From Streptomyces sp. NRRL S-31 (GTDB lineage: Bacteria > Actinomycetota > Actinomycetes > Streptomycetales > Streptomycetaceae): 64,000 bases of DNA. A program made the translations under genes and the position numbers. The DNA lies in the NCBI RefSeq assembly GCF_000718775.1, contig NZ_JOCB01000074.1, forward strand, positions 20,190 through 84,189. Direction: 5' to 3'. Below are positions 1 through 10,795 of this stretch, in pieces (the first letter of the stretch is position 1; every line of letters begins with the position of its first letter). The notes below the pieces were generated by a model that had not been told where the DNA came from, ran no database searches, and was given only the letters and a program-made list of their open reading frames with translations.

Positions 1-1
1 G

Positions 2-367
2 GACTGGTGCATCTACATCGACTCCCACAAGGAGACCGTGCCGCCCGCCGCCCCCGGCGGCCGGGAACGCAGCCGCAACGTCCTCGACCGCTTCGCGATC
101 GACTTCTCCCTGTGCATGTACTGCGGTATCTGCATCGAGGTCTGTCCTTTCGACGCGCTGTTCTGGTCCCCCGAGTTCGAGTACGCCGAGACCGACATCC
201 GCGACCTCACCCACGAGCGGGACAAGCTCCGCGAGTGGATGTGGACCGTGCCGGCCCCGCCCGCCCTGGACCCCGGCGCGGAGGAGCCCAAGGAGATCGC
301 CGCGGCCCGCAAGACCGCCGAGAAGCTGGCCGCCGCCCAGGCCGAACCCCGGGAGGGCGAGTCGTGA
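2..367 (+). CDS. nuoI: NADH-quinone oxidoreductase subunit I (3' fragment)
   Basis: This is the C-terminal part of the peripheral-arm ferredoxin-like subunit of complex I; its start lies before the window. The frame opens with a [10 protein letters not shown] stretch typical of the end of the first 4Fe-4S motif, followed by the second cluster motif [12 protein letters not shown] and a long Ala/Glu/Lys-rich tail. The stop overlaps the nuoJ GTG start, so it is translationally coupled to the downstream membrane subunits. Gene order (I-J-K-L-M-N, followed by htpX) matches the second, partial nuo cluster of S. coelicolor rather than the main nuoA-N operon; that assignment is from remembered synteny. 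Confidence 0.93.
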   Translation, partial: DWCIYIDSHKETVPPAAPGGRERSRNVLDRFAIDFSLCMYCGICIEVCPFDALFWSPEFEYAETDIRDLTHERDKLREWMWTVPAPPALDPGAEEPKEIAAARKTAEKLAAAQAEPREGES

Positions 368-972
368 ACCCCGCCGCAACCACGGCCGCCGTGACCGCCG
401 CCGGCCCGCACGGCTTCCTCTCCCCGACCGGCGTCGAGATCGCGTTCCTGCTCGTCGGCCTGGTCACCCTCGGCGCCGCCCTGGTCACCGTCACCACCCG
501 GCAACTGGTGCACGCCGCGCTGTGGCTGGTGGTCGCGCTCGGCGGGCTCGCCGTGGAGTACCTGCTGCTCACGGCCGAGTTCATCGCCTGGGTGCAGGTC
601 CTCATCTACGTCGGTTCCGTCGTCGTCCTGCTGCTCTTCGGGCTGATGCTCACCAAGGCCCCGATCGGCCGCTCCCCGGACGCCGACTCCGGCAACCGCC
701 CGGCCGCCCTGGCCGTCGCGACCGCCGCCGCCGTCGCCCTGGTGTGGGTGGTCGTGGACGCCTTCCGCACCACCTGGATCGACCTGGACGGCCCGGCCGC
801 CGGCACCACCGAGGTCACCGGCACGAGTCTGTTCCGGCACTGGGTGCTGCCGTTCGAGGCCCTGTCCGTACTGCTCCTCGCGGCGCTGGTCGGCGCGATC
901 GTGCTGTCCCGCAAGGACGGGGCGGACGCCGACGCCGCGCCCGCGGTCCCCGGGAAGGACGGCGCCCGCTGA
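364..972 (+). CDS. nuoJ: NADH-quinone oxidoreductase subunit J
   Basis: A 202-aa membrane subunit of the complex I proton-pumping arm. The GTG start at 364 overlaps the nuoI stop (GTGA), which fixes the start. About five hydrophobic helices are visible, including the conserved [18 protein letters not shown] segment diagnostic of NuoJ. The C-terminus is charged and Ala/Asp-rich, as is common in Streptomyces. The stop overlaps the nuoK start by one base. Confidence 0.93.
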   Translation: MNPAATTAAVTAAGPHGFLSPTGVEIAFLLVGLVTLGAALVTVTTRQLVHAALWLVVALGGLAVEYLLLTAEFIAWVQVLIYVGSVVVLLLFGLMLTKAPIGRSPDADSGNRPAALAVATAAAVALVWVVVDAFRTTWIDLDGPAAGTTEVTGTSLFRHWVLPFEALSVLLLAALVGAIVLSRKDGADADAAPAVPGKDGAR

Positions 973-1361
973 TGCACCTCGCCTATCCCGCCGCGCTGTC
1001 CGCCCTCCTCTTCTGCACCGGCCTGTACGGCGTCCTCGCCCGCCGCAACGCGATCCTGGTCCTGATGTCGGTCGAGCTGATGCTCAACTCCGTCAACCTC
1101 AACCTGGTCGCCTTCGACGTCTGGCTCAGCCGGACCGCCCGGGACACGCTGCACTCCGGCCAGGCGCTGACCCTGTTCACCATCGCCATCGCCGCCGCCG
1201 AGATCGGCATCGGCCTGGCGATCGTGCTCGCGGTGTACCGCAACCGCGGCACCTCCGACATCGACAAGCTCCGCGACACCGCCGAGGGCCCCGAGGCCGA
1301 GGGGCCCGGCACCGAGGGCCCCGGCACCTCCGCGGCCGAGAAGGCTGAGGCCTCCGCGTGA
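972..1361 (+). CDS. nuoK: NADH-quinone oxidoreductase subunit K
   Basis: A 129-aa small membrane subunit (MrpC/NuoK family). It has three transmembrane helices, with the conserved acidic residue in [18 protein letters not shown] and a second in [17 protein letters not shown]; these glutamates are part of the proton path in the family. The protein is longer than the roughly 100-aa E. coli version because of a Glu/Gly/Pro-rich tail of about 30 residues. It overlaps both neighbours by 1-4 bases. Confidence 0.93.
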   Translation: MHLAYPAALSALLFCTGLYGVLARRNAILVLMSVELMLNSVNLNLVAFDVWLSRTARDTLHSGQALTLFTIAIAAAEIGIGLAIVLAVYRNRGTSDIDKLRDTAEGPEAEGPGTEGPGTSAAEKAEASA

Positions 1362-3352
1362 CCACGACCACCCTCGCCGTCCTCGTCCCCCTCCTGCCGT
1401 TCCTCGGCGCCGCGGCGGGACTGCTGCTCGGCCGCACCGCGCCCGGGTTCGTCCGTCCGCTCGCCGTACTGCCGCCGCTGGTCTCGCTCGCCCTGGCCGC
1501 GCTGGTCGCCGTACGCCAGGGCGGCGGCGCGGCCGTGGACGCGCACACCGAGCTGACGCCCACCGGGTCCGTCCCGATCGAGCTGGCCCTGCACATCGAC
1601 GGCTTCGCCGCGCTGGTCGCCGTCCTGGTCGCGTTCGTCGCGTCGTGCGTGCAGATCTACTCCACCGGCTATCTGCGCGACGACCCGCGCTACCCCTCGT
1701 ACGCCGCTCTCGTCTCCCTGTTCACCTCCGCGATGCTCCTGGTCGTCTACTCCGGCGACCTGATCGTGCTGCTGGTCGGCTGGGAGGTCATGGGCATCTG
1801 CTCCTACTTCCTGGTCGGCCACTACTGGGAGACCCCCGAGGCCCGCGCCGCCTCCCTGAAGGCGTTCCTGGTCACCAAGCTCGGCGACGTGCCGTTCCTG
1901 ATCGGCCTGTTCGCCCTCGGCACCGACGCCGGGTCGTTCCGCATCACCCGCGTCCTGGGCGCCGTCGCCGGCGGCGGCATCGGCCACCCGACCGTGATCG
2001 CGCTGCTGCTCCTGGCGGGCGTGGCGGGCAAGTCGGCGCAGTTCCCGCTGCACACCTGGCTGCCCGACGCGATGGCGGGCCCGACACCCGTCTCGGCACT
2101 GATCCACGCCGCGACGATGGTCGCCGCCGGTGTCTACTTCGTCGCCCGTCTCCTCCCGCTCTTCGAGGCGTCCCGAGCCGCGATGGTGGTCCTCGCCGTC
2201 ATGGCCGCCGTCACCATGACCGGCTCCGGTCTCGCCGCGCTCGCCCAGGACGACATCAAACGCGTCCTCGCCTACTCGACGGTCGGCCAGCTCGGCTACA
2301 TGACCGGCGCCCTCGCCGTCGGCGACCGCGGTGCCGCCGTCTTCCACCTCCTGTCCCACGGCGCCTTCAAGGCTCTGCTGTTCCTCGCCGCCGGCGTGAT
2401 CATCCACGCCGCCGGCACCAACTCGCTGGCCGCCATGTCCCGCATGCGCGGGCTGCGCGACCGCGTCCCGGACGCCTACTGGACGATGACCGTGGCGCTC
2501 CTCGCGCTCGCCGCGATCCCGCCCTTCAGCGGCTTCTTCTCCAAGGAGTCAGTCCTCGGCGCCGCCGAGCACGTGACCCAGGGCCACACCGGGCACGCCC
2601 CCGGCGCCGCCGGCTGGATCGTCCTGGTCGCCGGGCTGGTCACCGCCCTGCTGACCGCCGCGTACGCCACCCGGCTGTGGCTGCTGGCCTTCCGCGGCCG
2701 GGGCGTCGAGGCCCCCGACCACGGCCGCCAGCCGCTGACCATGACCGTGGTGCTCTGGGTCCTGGCGGTCCCCTCCCTCGCCTTCGGCGGCTTCGCCTAC
2801 CGGGCGCTGCCCGGCTGGTTCGACGGCCGGGAGCTGACCCCGACCCTGCTCACCTCCATCCTCGGCACCGGCCTCGCCGTCGTCGGCGGGCTGCTCACCT
2901 TCGGCGCCTGGCAGCGCGGCACCGCGCTCGCCGCCCGCACCCCGATGGGCGCCGTCGCCGCCCACCCCGAGGGCGACGCCGGGCTGGTCGAGGCCGAGGC
3001 CATCGCCACCCACCGCCCGGCCTACGGCGACCTCGCCTACGCCCCCGACCCGGCGGACCCCGGGCGGCTGCTGCTCGGCCCGCTGCACCGGCCCGCCGCC
3101 GAGGGCTTCCACCTGGACGCCGTGTACACGGTGCTGTTCGTCCGGCCGGTCCAGGCCGCGGCGAGCCTCGTCCGGTTCCTCGACCGCGAGGTCGTCGACA
3201 CCTACGTACGCGCCGCCGCCGCCACCCCCCGGCTGCTCGGGGCCGCCGTACGGCGCGCCCAGACCGGCAATGTGCAGACCTATGTGAGCGCGCTGCTCGC
3301 CGGCACCGTCGTCCTGGCGGTCGCCGTCCTCCTCGTCGCCACGGGAGCGTGA
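1358..3352 (+). CDS. nuoL: NADH-quinone oxidoreductase subunit L
   Basis: A 664-aa antiporter-like proton-pumping subunit with about 16 hydrophobic helices. The family signatures are clear: [17 protein letters not shown] with its conserved Glu, [20 protein letters not shown] with the pump lysine, and [18 protein letters not shown]. The GTG start at 1358 overlaps the nuoK stop. The length fits the family, including the C-terminal lateral extension. Confidence 0.95.
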   Translation: MTTTTLAVLVPLLPFLGAAAGLLLGRTAPGFVRPLAVLPPLVSLALAALVAVRQGGGAAVDAHTELTPTGSVPIELALHIDGFAALVAVLVAFVASCVQIYSTGYLRDDPRYPSYAALVSLFTSAMLLVVYSGDLIVLLVGWEVMGICSYFLVGHYWETPEARAASLKAFLVTKLGDVPFLIGLFALGTDAGSFRITRVLGAVAGGGIGHPTVIALLLLAGVAGKSAQFPLHTWLPDAMAGPTPVSALIHAATMVAAGVYFVARLLPLFEASRAAMVVLAVMAAVTMTGSGLAALAQDDIKRVLAYSTVGQLGYMTGALAVGDRGAAVFHLLSHGAFKALLFLAAGVIIHAAGTNSLAAMSRMRGLRDRVPDAYWTMTVALLALAAIPPFSGFFSKESVLGAAEHVTQGHTGHAPGAAGWIVLVAGLVTALLTAAYATRLWLLAFRGRGVEAPDHGRQPLTMTVVLWVLAVPSLAFGGFAYRALPGWFDGRELTPTLLTSILGTGLAVVGGLLTFGAWQRGTALAARTPMGAVAAHPEGDAGLVEAEAIATHRPAYGDLAYAPDPADPGRLLLGPLHRPAAEGFHLDAVYTVLFVRPVQAAASLVRFLDREVVDTYVRAAAATPRLLGAAVRRAQTGNVQTYVSALLAGTVVLAVAVLLVATGA

Positions 3353-3358
3353 GCAGGC

Positions 3359-4933
3359 GTGATCGATATCAGCGAGTCCGTGATGCAGTTCCTCCTGGCG
3401 TTCGTCGTCGTCGGCCCGCTCCTCGGCGCCGTCGCCGCCCTCCTCCCGGCCCCGCCCGGACTGAAGGGGAAGTCGCCCGAGCAGGCCGTGCTACGGCACG
3501 GCGTGACCGTGACCGGCGTGCTCCTCATCGCCGCGATCGTCCTCGCGCTCGGCTTCGACCACGACCATCCGTCGAGGATGCAGGCCACGACCGACATCAG
3601 CTGGATCCCCGCGCTGGACGTGCGGATCCACCTCGGCATCGACGGCATCTCCCTCCCCCTCCTGGTCCTGACCGCGCTGCTGACCTTCCTCTGCGCGCTC
3701 TACTCCTACTTCAACCCGCCGTCGGGCCCGTCCCCGAAGGCCTTCGTCGCGCTGCTGCTCCTGCTGGAGTCCGGCACCCTCGCCACCTTCGCCGTCCTCG
3801 ACCTGCTGCTGTTCTTCCTCGCGTTCGAGACGGTGCTCATCCCGATGTACTTCCTCATCGCCCGCTGGGGCGGCGAGGGCCGGACCCGGGCCGCGTGGAA
3901 GTTCATCCTCTTCACGCTGCTCGGCTCCGTGGTCATGCTGCTCGGCCTGCTCCTGATCGGCATCAAGGCGGGCACGTTCGACATGGTGGCACTCGCCACT
4001 GACAACGGCCGGTCGCTGACCGCGTCCGTGCAGGTCATCGCCGTTCTGGCGATCGGCGTCGGGCTCGCGGTGAAGACGCCGATGTGGCCGCTGCACAGCT
4101 GGCTGCCCGACGCCCACACCGCCGCGCCGACCGTCGGCTCGGTCCTGCTGGCCGGTGTCCTGCTGAAGATGGGCACGTACGGTTTCGTCCGCATCCTGCT
4201 GCCGATCGCGCCGCACGGTCTGCACACCTTCGCGCCGTACCTCGCCGCGTTCGCCGTCGTCGGGATCGTCTACGGATCGCTGGCCTGCCTGGCCCTCGCC
4301 AGGCAGGGCGCGAAGGGCGACCTCAAGCGGCTGATCGCCTACTCGTCCGTCGGCCACATGGGCTTCGTCCTGCTCGGCATCGCCACCATGACCCCGACCG
4401 GCGTGAACGGCGCCCTGTTCGCCAACATCGCCCACGGCCTCATCACCGGCCTGCTGTTCTTCCTGGTCGGCGGGTTGAAGGACCGTACCGGCAGCACCGA
4501 CCTGGACACCCTGGCCGAGCGGACGGGCGCCGCGCTGTACGGCAGGGCCCCACGCCTCGGCGGACTGCTCGCCTTCGGCGCCGTCGCCTCCCTCGGCCTG
4601 CCCGGGCTCGCCGGGTTCTGGGGCGAGATGCTCGCGCTGTTCGGCTCCTTCGACCCCGCCGCCGGCCTCTCCCGGCCCGCCTTCCTCACCTTCATGGCGA
4701 TCGGCGCGTTCGGCACCCTGCTGACGGCCGCGTACATGCTGGTCGTGGTCCGCCGGGTCTGCATGGGCGGCGCGGACCGGGAGGTCCCGAAGCTCCCCGA
4801 CGTCCGCGGGTACGAGTTCGCCGCCTGGACCCCGCTCGTCGCCCTGACCGTCCTCGCCGGACTGTGGCCGAGGGCCCTGCTCGGCCTGACCGACCCGGCC
4901 GTGCAGCAGCTCCTCGCAGGAGGCAACCGATGA
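3359..4933 (+). CDS. nuoM: NADH-quinone oxidoreductase subunit M
   Basis: A 524-aa antiporter-like subunit of the membrane arm. Visible signatures are FETVLIPMYFLIARWGG, KTPMWPLHSWLPDAHTAAPT and KRLIAYSSVGHMGFVLLG. The start is a GTG six bases after the nuoL stop. The gene ends inside an AGGAGG-led ATGA junction with nuoN. Confidence 0.95.
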   Translation: MIDISESVMQFLLAFVVVGPLLGAVAALLPAPPGLKGKSPEQAVLRHGVTVTGVLLIAAIVLALGFDHDHPSRMQATTDISWIPALDVRIHLGIDGISLPLLVLTALLTFLCALYSYFNPPSGPSPKAFVALLLLLESGTLATFAVLDLLLFFLAFETVLIPMYFLIARWGGEGRTRAAWKFILFTLLGSVVMLLGLLLIGIKAGTFDMVALATDNGRSLTASVQVIAVLAIGVGLAVKTPMWPLHSWLPDAHTAAPTVGSVLLAGVLLKMGTYGFVRILLPIAPHGLHTFAPYLAAFAVVGIVYGSLACLALARQGAKGDLKRLIAYSSVGHMGFVLLGIATMTPTGVNGALFANIAHGLITGLLFFLVGGLKDRTGSTDLDTLAERTGAALYGRAPRLGGLLAFGAVASLGLPGLAGFWGEMLALFGSFDPAAGLSRPAFLTFMAIGAFGTLLTAAYMLVVVRRVCMGGADREVPKLPDVRGYEFAAWTPLVALTVLAGLWPRALLGLTDPAVQQLLAGGNR

Positions 4934-6447
4934 GCGCCCAGCCGCTTGCCGAGTCGCTGGTCCAGTCCGTCGACTGGCTAGCGATCGCCCCGCCCACCAC
5001 CGCCGCCGTGGTGGCGCTCGTCGTCCTCGTCGCCGACCTGTTCGTGCCCGAGTCCCGGAAGGCCGTCCTCGGCTGGGTCTCGGTCGCGGGACTCGCCGTG
5101 TCCCTCCTGCTGCTCCTGCCCCTCCTCGACGGCGACCGCAGCACCTTCTGCACCGGCGGCCACGCGCGCGCGTGCAGCTACACCGCCGACCGCTTCACCC
5201 TCGTCATCCAGCTCCTGGCCCTCGGCGGCGCCCTGCTCGCGGCCCTGCTGTCGGTCACCCACCTGGACGACGAGCGGCGGCGCGTCCCCGCGGGCGAGTT
5301 CTGGTTCCTGCTGCTGTCCTCCGCGGCCGGCGCCGCCCTGCTGCCCGCCTCCCGCGACCTGGCCACCCTGGTCGTCGCCCTGGAGGTCGCCTCCCTGCCC
5401 GCCTTCGCCCTCGTCGGCATCCGGCACGGCGACAAGCGGTCCTCCGAGGCCGCCCTGAAGTTCTTCCTGTCGTCGGTCACCGCCACCGCGGTCAGCCTGA
5501 TGGGCATCAGCTTCGTGTACGCCTCCACCGGCACGCTCTACCTCACCCAGGTCGCCCAGCGCCTGCCGCACGTCGACAGTCAGCTGCACGTCCTCGCCCA
5601 GACCGGCGTCGTCCTCACCCTCGTCGGCTTCGCCTTCAAGACGGCCGCCGTCCCCTTCCACTTCTGGGTGCCCGACACCTATGTGGGCGCGCCCCTGCCC
5701 GTCGCCGCCTACCTGTCGGTCGTCGGGAAGGCGGTCGGCTTCTCCGGCCTGATCCTCGTCACCGTCGTCGCGTTCCCGTCGTACGCCGACGTCTGGGGCC
5801 CCGCGCTCGCCGCCCTGGCGGCCCTCACCATGACCGTGGGCAACGTCGCCGCCCTGCGCCAGCAGGCCACGCGCGCGTACAGCGCCGTACGGCTGCTCGC
5901 CTGGTCGTCCGTCGGGCAGGCCGGCTATCTGCTGGTGCCGATCGCCGCCGCCGGGTACACCGAGGACGCCGAGAAGGCGATCGGCTCCACGGTGGCGTAC
6001 GCGCTGATGTACGCCGCCGTGAACCTCGGGGCCTTCGCCGTGGCCGCCGTGGTCGGCCGCGGCCGCGCGCTGAACCGGATCGGCGACTACCGGGGCCTGT
6101 ACGCCACCAACCCGCTCACCGCGCTGCTGCTGGCCTTCTTCCTGCTGTGCCTGGCCGGGCTGCCGCCGGGTGTCGTCGGACTGTTCGCCAAGGTCACCGT
6201 GTTCTCGGCGGCCGTCGACGCGGGCCTCGGCTGGCTCGCCGTCGTCATGGCCGTCAACGTCGTGATCGCCCTCTTCTACTACTTGCAGTGGGCCGCCCTG
6301 CTCTTCCGCGCCCCGGAGGGCGAACCCGCCCGGCACCGGCTCCCGGCCCCCCTCACGGCCGCCATCGCCCTCACCGGAGTCCTCGGCGTCGCCCTCTCCG
6401 GAGCACCGCAGCTGGTCCTCCGCTTCGCGGCCACCGGACTGTTCTAG
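4930..6447 (+). CDS. nuoN: NADH-quinone oxidoreductase subunit N
   Basis: A 505-aa antiporter-like subunit and the last gene of the operon. The ATG at 4930 overlaps the nuoM stop and is preceded by AGGAGG at 4918-4923, which decides the start. Signatures are KFFLSSVTATAVSLMGISFVY, KTAAVPFHFWVPDTYVGAP and AYSAVRLLAWSSVGQAGYLL. No further nuo gene follows; a gap of about 185 bp separates it from htpX. Confidence 0.94.
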   Translation: MSAQPLAESLVQSVDWLAIAPPTTAAVVALVVLVADLFVPESRKAVLGWVSVAGLAVSLLLLLPLLDGDRSTFCTGGHARACSYTADRFTLVIQLLALGGALLAALLSVTHLDDERRRVPAGEFWFLLLSSAAGAALLPASRDLATLVVALEVASLPAFALVGIRHGDKRSSEAALKFFLSSVTATAVSLMGISFVYASTGTLYLTQVAQRLPHVDSQLHVLAQTGVVLTLVGFAFKTAAVPFHFWVPDTYVGAPLPVAAYLSVVGKAVGFSGLILVTVVAFPSYADVWGPALAALAALTMTVGNVAALRQQATRAYSAVRLLAWSSVGQAGYLLVPIAAAGYTEDAEKAIGSTVAYALMYAAVNLGAFAVAAVVGRGRALNRIGDYRGLYATNPLTALLLAFFLLCLAGLPPGVVGLFAKVTVFSAAVDAGLGWLAVVMAVNVVIALFYYLQWAALLFRAPEGEPARHRLPAPLTAAIALTGVLGVALSGAPQLVLRFAATGLF

Positions 6448-6632
6448 GAGTCGTCGCGCGCGCGTGGGGCACCCGGCTCCCCGCGCGCGCGGCCGAACCA
6501 GCACGTCACCCGCCCGGCCGAGGCGCGTCACCGTAGGCACGGGGAACTCGTGGCTCCCGCCTGGCGTTGTCACCAGCGGGAGGGTCCACTGGATCAGAGT
6601 GTTCCCCAGCTGCACGACTTGGAGGGCGCACC

Positions 6633-7496
6633 GTGCACCGCCGGCACAACGGGCTCAAGACCGCCGTACTCCTCGGGGGACTGTCCGCACTCATCATCGT
6701 CATCGGCAGCTTCTTCGGACGCGCCGGACTGATCGTCGCGGTCCTGGTCGCCCTGGGCACCAACGCGTACGCGTACTGGAACAGCGACAAGCTGGCACTC
6801 CGCGCGATGCGTGCCCGCCCGGTCAGCGAGTTCGAGGCCCCGGCGCTGTACCGGATGGTGCGGGAGCTGTCCACGCAGGCCCGCCAGCCCATGCCCCGGC
6901 TGTACATCTCGCCCACGGAGGCCCCGAACGCCTTCGCCACCGGCCGCAACCCGCGCAACGCCGCCGTGTGCTGCACCGAGGGCATCCTGCGCCTCCTGGA
7001 CGAGCGGGAGCTGCGCGGTGTCATCGGCCATGAACTGAGCCACGTCTACAACCGGGACATCCTGATCTCCTCGGTCGCCGGCGCGCTCGCCTCCGTGATC
7101 ATGTTCCTGGTGAACTTCGCCTGGCTGATCCCGGTCGGCCGCTCGGACGACGACGAGGGCCCCGGTCTGCTCGGCGCCCTGCTGGTCATGCTGCTCGGAC
7201 CCATCGCCGCCACCCTGATCCAACTGGCCATCAGCCGCTCCCGGGAGTACGAGGCGGACGCCTCCGGTGCCCAGCTCACCGGCGACCCGCTCGCCCTCGC
7301 CAGCGCCCTGCGGAAACTGGAGACGGGCACCCGGCAGCTTCCGCTGCCGCCCGAGCCCCGGATCGAGACCGCGAGCCACATGATGATCGCCAATCCGTTC
7401 CGGCCGGGACAGGGATTGTCGAAGATGTTCTCCACGCACCCGCCGATGGCGGAACGTATCGCCAGGCTGGAGAGGATGGCGGGCGGCCACCGGTGA
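6633..7496 (+). CDS. htpX: HtpX-type M48 membrane zinc protease
   Basis: A 287-aa integral membrane metalloprotease, a family that degrades misfolded membrane proteins. Two N-terminal helices ([20 protein letters not shown] and the next segment) precede the zinc motif HELSH at residues 133-137 in [11 protein letters not shown]. Two more hydrophobic segments and the downstream zinc ligand region [17 protein letters not shown] follow. I chose GTG 6633 because GGAGGG at 6621-6626 is well spaced; an upstream in-frame start exists at 6567 but would add a non-hydrophobic extension. A second M48 protease lies at 57.8 kb. Confidence 0.93.
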   Translation: MHRRHNGLKTAVLLGGLSALIIVIGSFFGRAGLIVAVLVALGTNAYAYWNSDKLALRAMRARPVSEFEAPALYRMVRELSTQARQPMPRLYISPTEAPNAFATGRNPRNAAVCCTEGILRLLDERELRGVIGHELSHVYNRDILISSVAGALASVIMFLVNFAWLIPVGRSDDDEGPGLLGALLVMLLGPIAATLIQLAISRSREYEADASGAQLTGDPLALASALRKLETGTRQLPLPPEPRIETASHMMIANPFRPGQGLSKMFSTHPPMAERIARLERMAGGHR

Positions 7497-7701
7497 GAGC
7501 GGAATTCCGTGAAGGACGCCGAATGGGCGACCTGACGGCCCGCGTGGAATGCGCAGCCTGATGGCTTGCGAGAGGCCCTGAGGCTGTACGGGGGAAAACG
7601 GGAGCACCGCAGCGTGCCTGCCGATCGTCCGGCGCCCGCCGTCGTCATCCTGTCCACTGAGGCCAGGAATGCGCCACCAGGGACGACGAAAGGTTGGCCG
7701 A

Positions 7702-8160
7702 GTGAAGCTCACCAAGCGGTTCGCCGCGATCGGCGCCGCCGCGATCACGGCGGTCCTCTTCAGCGCCGGCGGCGCTCAGGCGCAGGGCGACGGAGGACTT
7801 CTGTCACTCCTGGGTGCCAAGTCACTGCTCAACGCCCCCTACCGGGCGGGACAGACGGGCACCGACGGGCAGGGAGGCACCGGCGCGCAGAACAACACGA
7901 CCAACACGAACACGAACACCAACAACAACGCCGGTGGTGTGAATAACAACAACAATAACAACAACAACGGCGGCACGAACACGAACAACAACACGAACAA
8001 CAACAACATTCTGACCGGGGCCGATGAACAGGGCGGCGGAGGACTGCTCTCGCTGCTGGGTATCGGGCCGCTCCTCCAGATCTGCCACCCGACAGGGCAG
8101 GCCGCGCAGGGGAACAACACCTTCACCGGAAGCCAGAACATCAACTGCAAATTCAGTTGA
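7702..8160 (+). CDS. asparagine-rich secreted protein
   Basis: A 152-aa exported protein of unknown function. It starts at GTG 7702 (AAAGG about 9 bases upstream) with a clear Sec signal: VKLTKRF, then a hydrophobic core, then AGGAQAQ. The mature part has two similar blocks, GGLLSLLGAKSLL and GGLLSLLGIGPLLQICHP, separated by an Asn/Thr low-complexity linker encoded by AAC/ACG triplets. Two Cys are present, one in the second block and one in the C-terminal NINCKFS. The layout (repeated short hydrophobic blocks with an Asn linker) resembles other Streptomyces aerial-surface proteins only in general style; I do not recognise a family. Confidence 0.72.
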   Translation: MKLTKRFAAIGAAAITAVLFSAGGAQAQGDGGLLSLLGAKSLLNAPYRAGQTGTDGQGGTGAQNNTTNTNTNTNNNAGGVNNNNNNNNNGGTNTNNNTNNNNILTGADEQGGGGLLSLLGIGPLLQICHPTGQAAQGNNTFTGSQNINCKFS

Positions 8161-8203
8161 TCCGGCCGACCCCGCGACAACCCGGTGAATCCGCGACGGC
8201 GTC

Positions 8204-10795
8204 TCATTCACTCTCGGGATGATGGACTTTGCGGGCGGCCTCGTGGCGGGTGTGGACGCCGAGTTTGTTCAGCACCGCGCCCACATGATGACCGGCGGTC
8301 TTGGGGCTGATGTAGAGGCGGGCGGAGATCTCGGCGTCCGACAGGCCCTCGTGCAGCAGCTTCAGGACGTCCATCTCCCGGTTGGTCAGCCCGTACGGAT
8401 TGGCCCGGGTGGCCGCCTGCGGGCCACGCCGGATCGGACGGACCCCGCAGGCCCGCATCACCGTGCGCGTACGGGCCACGGCCGGCCGGGCGCCGAGCGC
8501 CTCGAAGGCCGCCAGGGCCTGGCGCAGCGCGGGCGCGTCACCGGACAGGCGGGCCAGCGCGGCGTCGTACGGACAGCCGAGCGCGTCCCACAGCGCCGCG
8601 GCACCGGCCCAGTCACCGGCCAGCTCCAGCGCGTAGGGCCCGGCCGCCGGCACCCGCGGGGGCTCCCCTCCGGCACGGCGGATCCAGCAGGCCAGGGGCC
8701 CGGACAACCAGGGGTGGGTACGGTCCGCCAGCGCGGCCAGACCCCGCCGCGCCTCGGCCTGAACCAGCTCGTGACGACCGGCCAGCCAGGCCGCCTCAAC
8801 CCGTGCCTCCCACCCCAGGCCGGTGTCCAGCCGACAGTGCGCGTCCACCAGGTTCGCCGCTTCGTCCAGCAGCGGCCACACCGGTGACCTGCCCTGGCGG
8901 GCCCGGACCAGGCCGACGACGGTCAGGGCCAGGGCCTTCACGACGGGCGGTGAGCCGGGGTGGGACCGGACCCGCTGCGCGGCGTCGGCGGCCTGGGACC
9001 ACGAGCCGCGGTTCAGCAGCCCCCAGCTGCCCCAGGCCCTCGTGCAGAGCAGATAGGTCAGCAGGTCGCGGTCGAGGCAGTGGGCCTCCGCCCGGCGCAC
9101 GGCCGCGGCCGTGCGGGCGGCGTCCCGCCGGAGCGCGGCCAGCCAGCACATGATGACCGCCATGAAGCCCGCGTCCACCGGCAGATCCTGCGCAAGCGCG
9201 CGGGACACCTGCTGTTCGCACTCCTCCCAGCCCCGCCCCTCGCTCAGCACGCGTGCCGCGGCGGCGTGGAAACGGGCCTGGACGAGCACCCCCGCGTCAC
9301 CGAAGCGCTCACCCAGGGCGATCGCCTTCCGGGCATGGCCGGTGGCCACCGCCACGCCTTCGTGCCCGTAGCAGGCGAGCTGACAGAGGTTCAGATGAGC
9401 CCGGGCCAACTCCCGGCTCGGCCCCAGCCCTTCGAGCAGCCGCACCGCGTCCAGGCCGATCCGTCCGGCCTCGGCCGTCCGCCCGGCCGGCCACAGCCAG
9501 CACGACAGCCAGCGCAGGTCCTCCCCCTCGCGCAGCCGGTCACCCAGAGCGCGCCGCAGCCCCACCGCCGTACGACGGGAAGCGACCCCCTCGTCCAGGC
9601 TGCTGGACAGGAAGCATGCCTGCGAATGACCCTCCAGCAGAGCGGCGTGCTGATCGGGCGGCAGGCGGTCGGCGCACCGCAGGGCACGGGCGTACTGGGC
9701 GGCGGCCTCCCGGTGCGCGCCCAGCGCGGCGGCGCGGACGGCGGCCGCGGGCGCGTACTCCAGCACGGCGGCCGCGTCCCCGGCCCCCTCGGCGTGATCG
9801 GCCAGCAGCGCCAGGTCGTGCCCGGCGACCGGGCCGGACCGCATCGCGGCGAGCACGTGGCGGTGCACCCTGAGACGGCGGGCGGCGGGAACGGCCTCCA
9901 GCACCGCCAGCCGGGTCAGTTCGTTCCGGAACTCGGTCACCTGACCTTCGGTGCGCACGATCCCGCAGGCCACGGCCTCGCCCAGCGCCTCGTCCGGGTC
10001 CGGCAGGATGTCGGCCAGCAGGGGCGGAGGGACCCGGCGCCCCAGGACGGCCAGCACGTCGACCGCCGTGCGCGCCGTGTCCGACAGTCCCGCCAGGCGA
10101 CCGGCCACGGCCTCGCGCACCGTGGCGGGGATGGGCTCGTCCGGCGCGGCCAGGATCTCGGTGACGATGAACGGGTTGCCGGCCGAGACGCGGTACAGCT
10201 GCTCGGCGTCGACGGCGTGCCCCGTGGCCAGCCGGGCCACGGCGCGGCGGCTCAGGGGAGCCAGGTCGTGGCGGTACACCCACGGATAGGCGGCCAGGGT
10301 GCCGAGGAGAGAGGTCAGGTCGTGGGTGCGGCCGACCTCGTCGTCGCGGTAGGTGGTGAGCACCAGCGCCGGAACGTCCGGCAGGCGCCGGGCCAGGTAG
10401 CGCAGCAGGTCCATGGTGGCTTCATCGGCCCAGTGGACGTCCTCGACGACCAGCAGACTGGGGTAGGCGTTCAGGTCGGCGAGCAGGCGGTCGAAGACCT
10501 CGTCCGAACGGCTGGTGCCGGTCAGCGTGCCGGTCAGCGCGGTGCGCACCGCCGGGCCCAGACGCGGGGCCAAGTCCAGCAGGGGCCCGAGGGGGCGGGG
10601 GGTGGCCAGCGGGTCGCAGGCGCCGATCAAGACCCGGATGCGGGGATCGGCCACCTGGGCGAGACGCTGGACGACGGTGGTCTTACCGATGCCGGCCTCG
10701 CCGCGGACAAGGGCCAGGCGTCCAGGGCCGCTCACAGCAGCCTGTAGGTGACCGGTGAGGTCCCGGAGCACAGCCTCTCGCTCTAGCAGGTCCAT
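8204..10795 (-). CDS. large LuxR-family (LAL-type) ATP-binding transcriptional regulator
   Basis: An 863-aa regulator. An N-terminal AAA/STAND-like ATPase has Walker A GEAGIGKTT at residues 32-40 and the Walker-B-like string LLVVEDVHWADEATMDLL. A long helical, TPR-like middle follows. The C-terminal LuxR helix-turn-helix contains LTNREMDVLKLLHEGLSDAEI and KTAGHHVGAVLNKLGV. ATG 10795 is preferred over the adjacent GTG 10798; no strong ribosome site is visible. It is monocistronic and flanked by the two Asn-rich secreted protein genes, which makes them candidate targets (inference only). Confidence 0.92.
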   Translation of the reverse strand: MDLLEREAVLRDLTGHLQAAVSGPGRLALVRGEAGIGKTTVVQRLAQVADPRIRVLIGACDPLATPRPLGPLLDLAPRLGPAVRTALTGTLTGTSRSDEVFDRLLADLNAYPSLLVVEDVHWADEATMDLLRYLARRLPDVPALVLTTYRDDEVGRTHDLTSLLGTLAAYPWVYRHDLAPLSRRAVARLATGHAVDAEQLYRVSAGNPFIVTEILAAPDEPIPATVREAVAGRLAGLSDTARTAVDVLAVLGRRVPPPLLADILPDPDEALGEAVACGIVRTEGQVTEFRNELTRLAVLEAVPAARRLRVHRHVLAAMRSGPVAGHDLALLADHAEGAGDAAAVLEYAPAAAVRAAALGAHREAAAQYARALRCADRLPPDQHAALLEGHSQACFLSSSLDEGVASRRTAVGLRRALGDRLREGEDLRWLSCWLWPAGRTAEAGRIGLDAVRLLEGLGPSRELARAHLNLCQLACYGHEGVAVATGHARKAIALGERFGDAGVLVQARFHAAAARVLSEGRGWEECEQQVSRALAQDLPVDAGFMAVIMCWLAALRRDAARTAAAVRRAEAHCLDRDLLTYLLCTRAWGSWGLLNRGSWSQAADAAQRVRSHPGSPPVVKALALTVVGLVRARQGRSPVWPLLDEAANLVDAHCRLDTGLGWEARVEAAWLAGRHELVQAEARRGLAALADRTHPWLSGPLACWIRRAGGEPPRVPAAGPYALELAGDWAGAAALWDALGCPYDAALARLSGDAPALRQALAAFEALGARPAVARTRTVMRACGVRPIRRGPQAATRANPYGLTNREMDVLKLLHEGLSDAEISARLYISPKTAGHHVGAVLNKLGVHTRHEAARKVHHPESE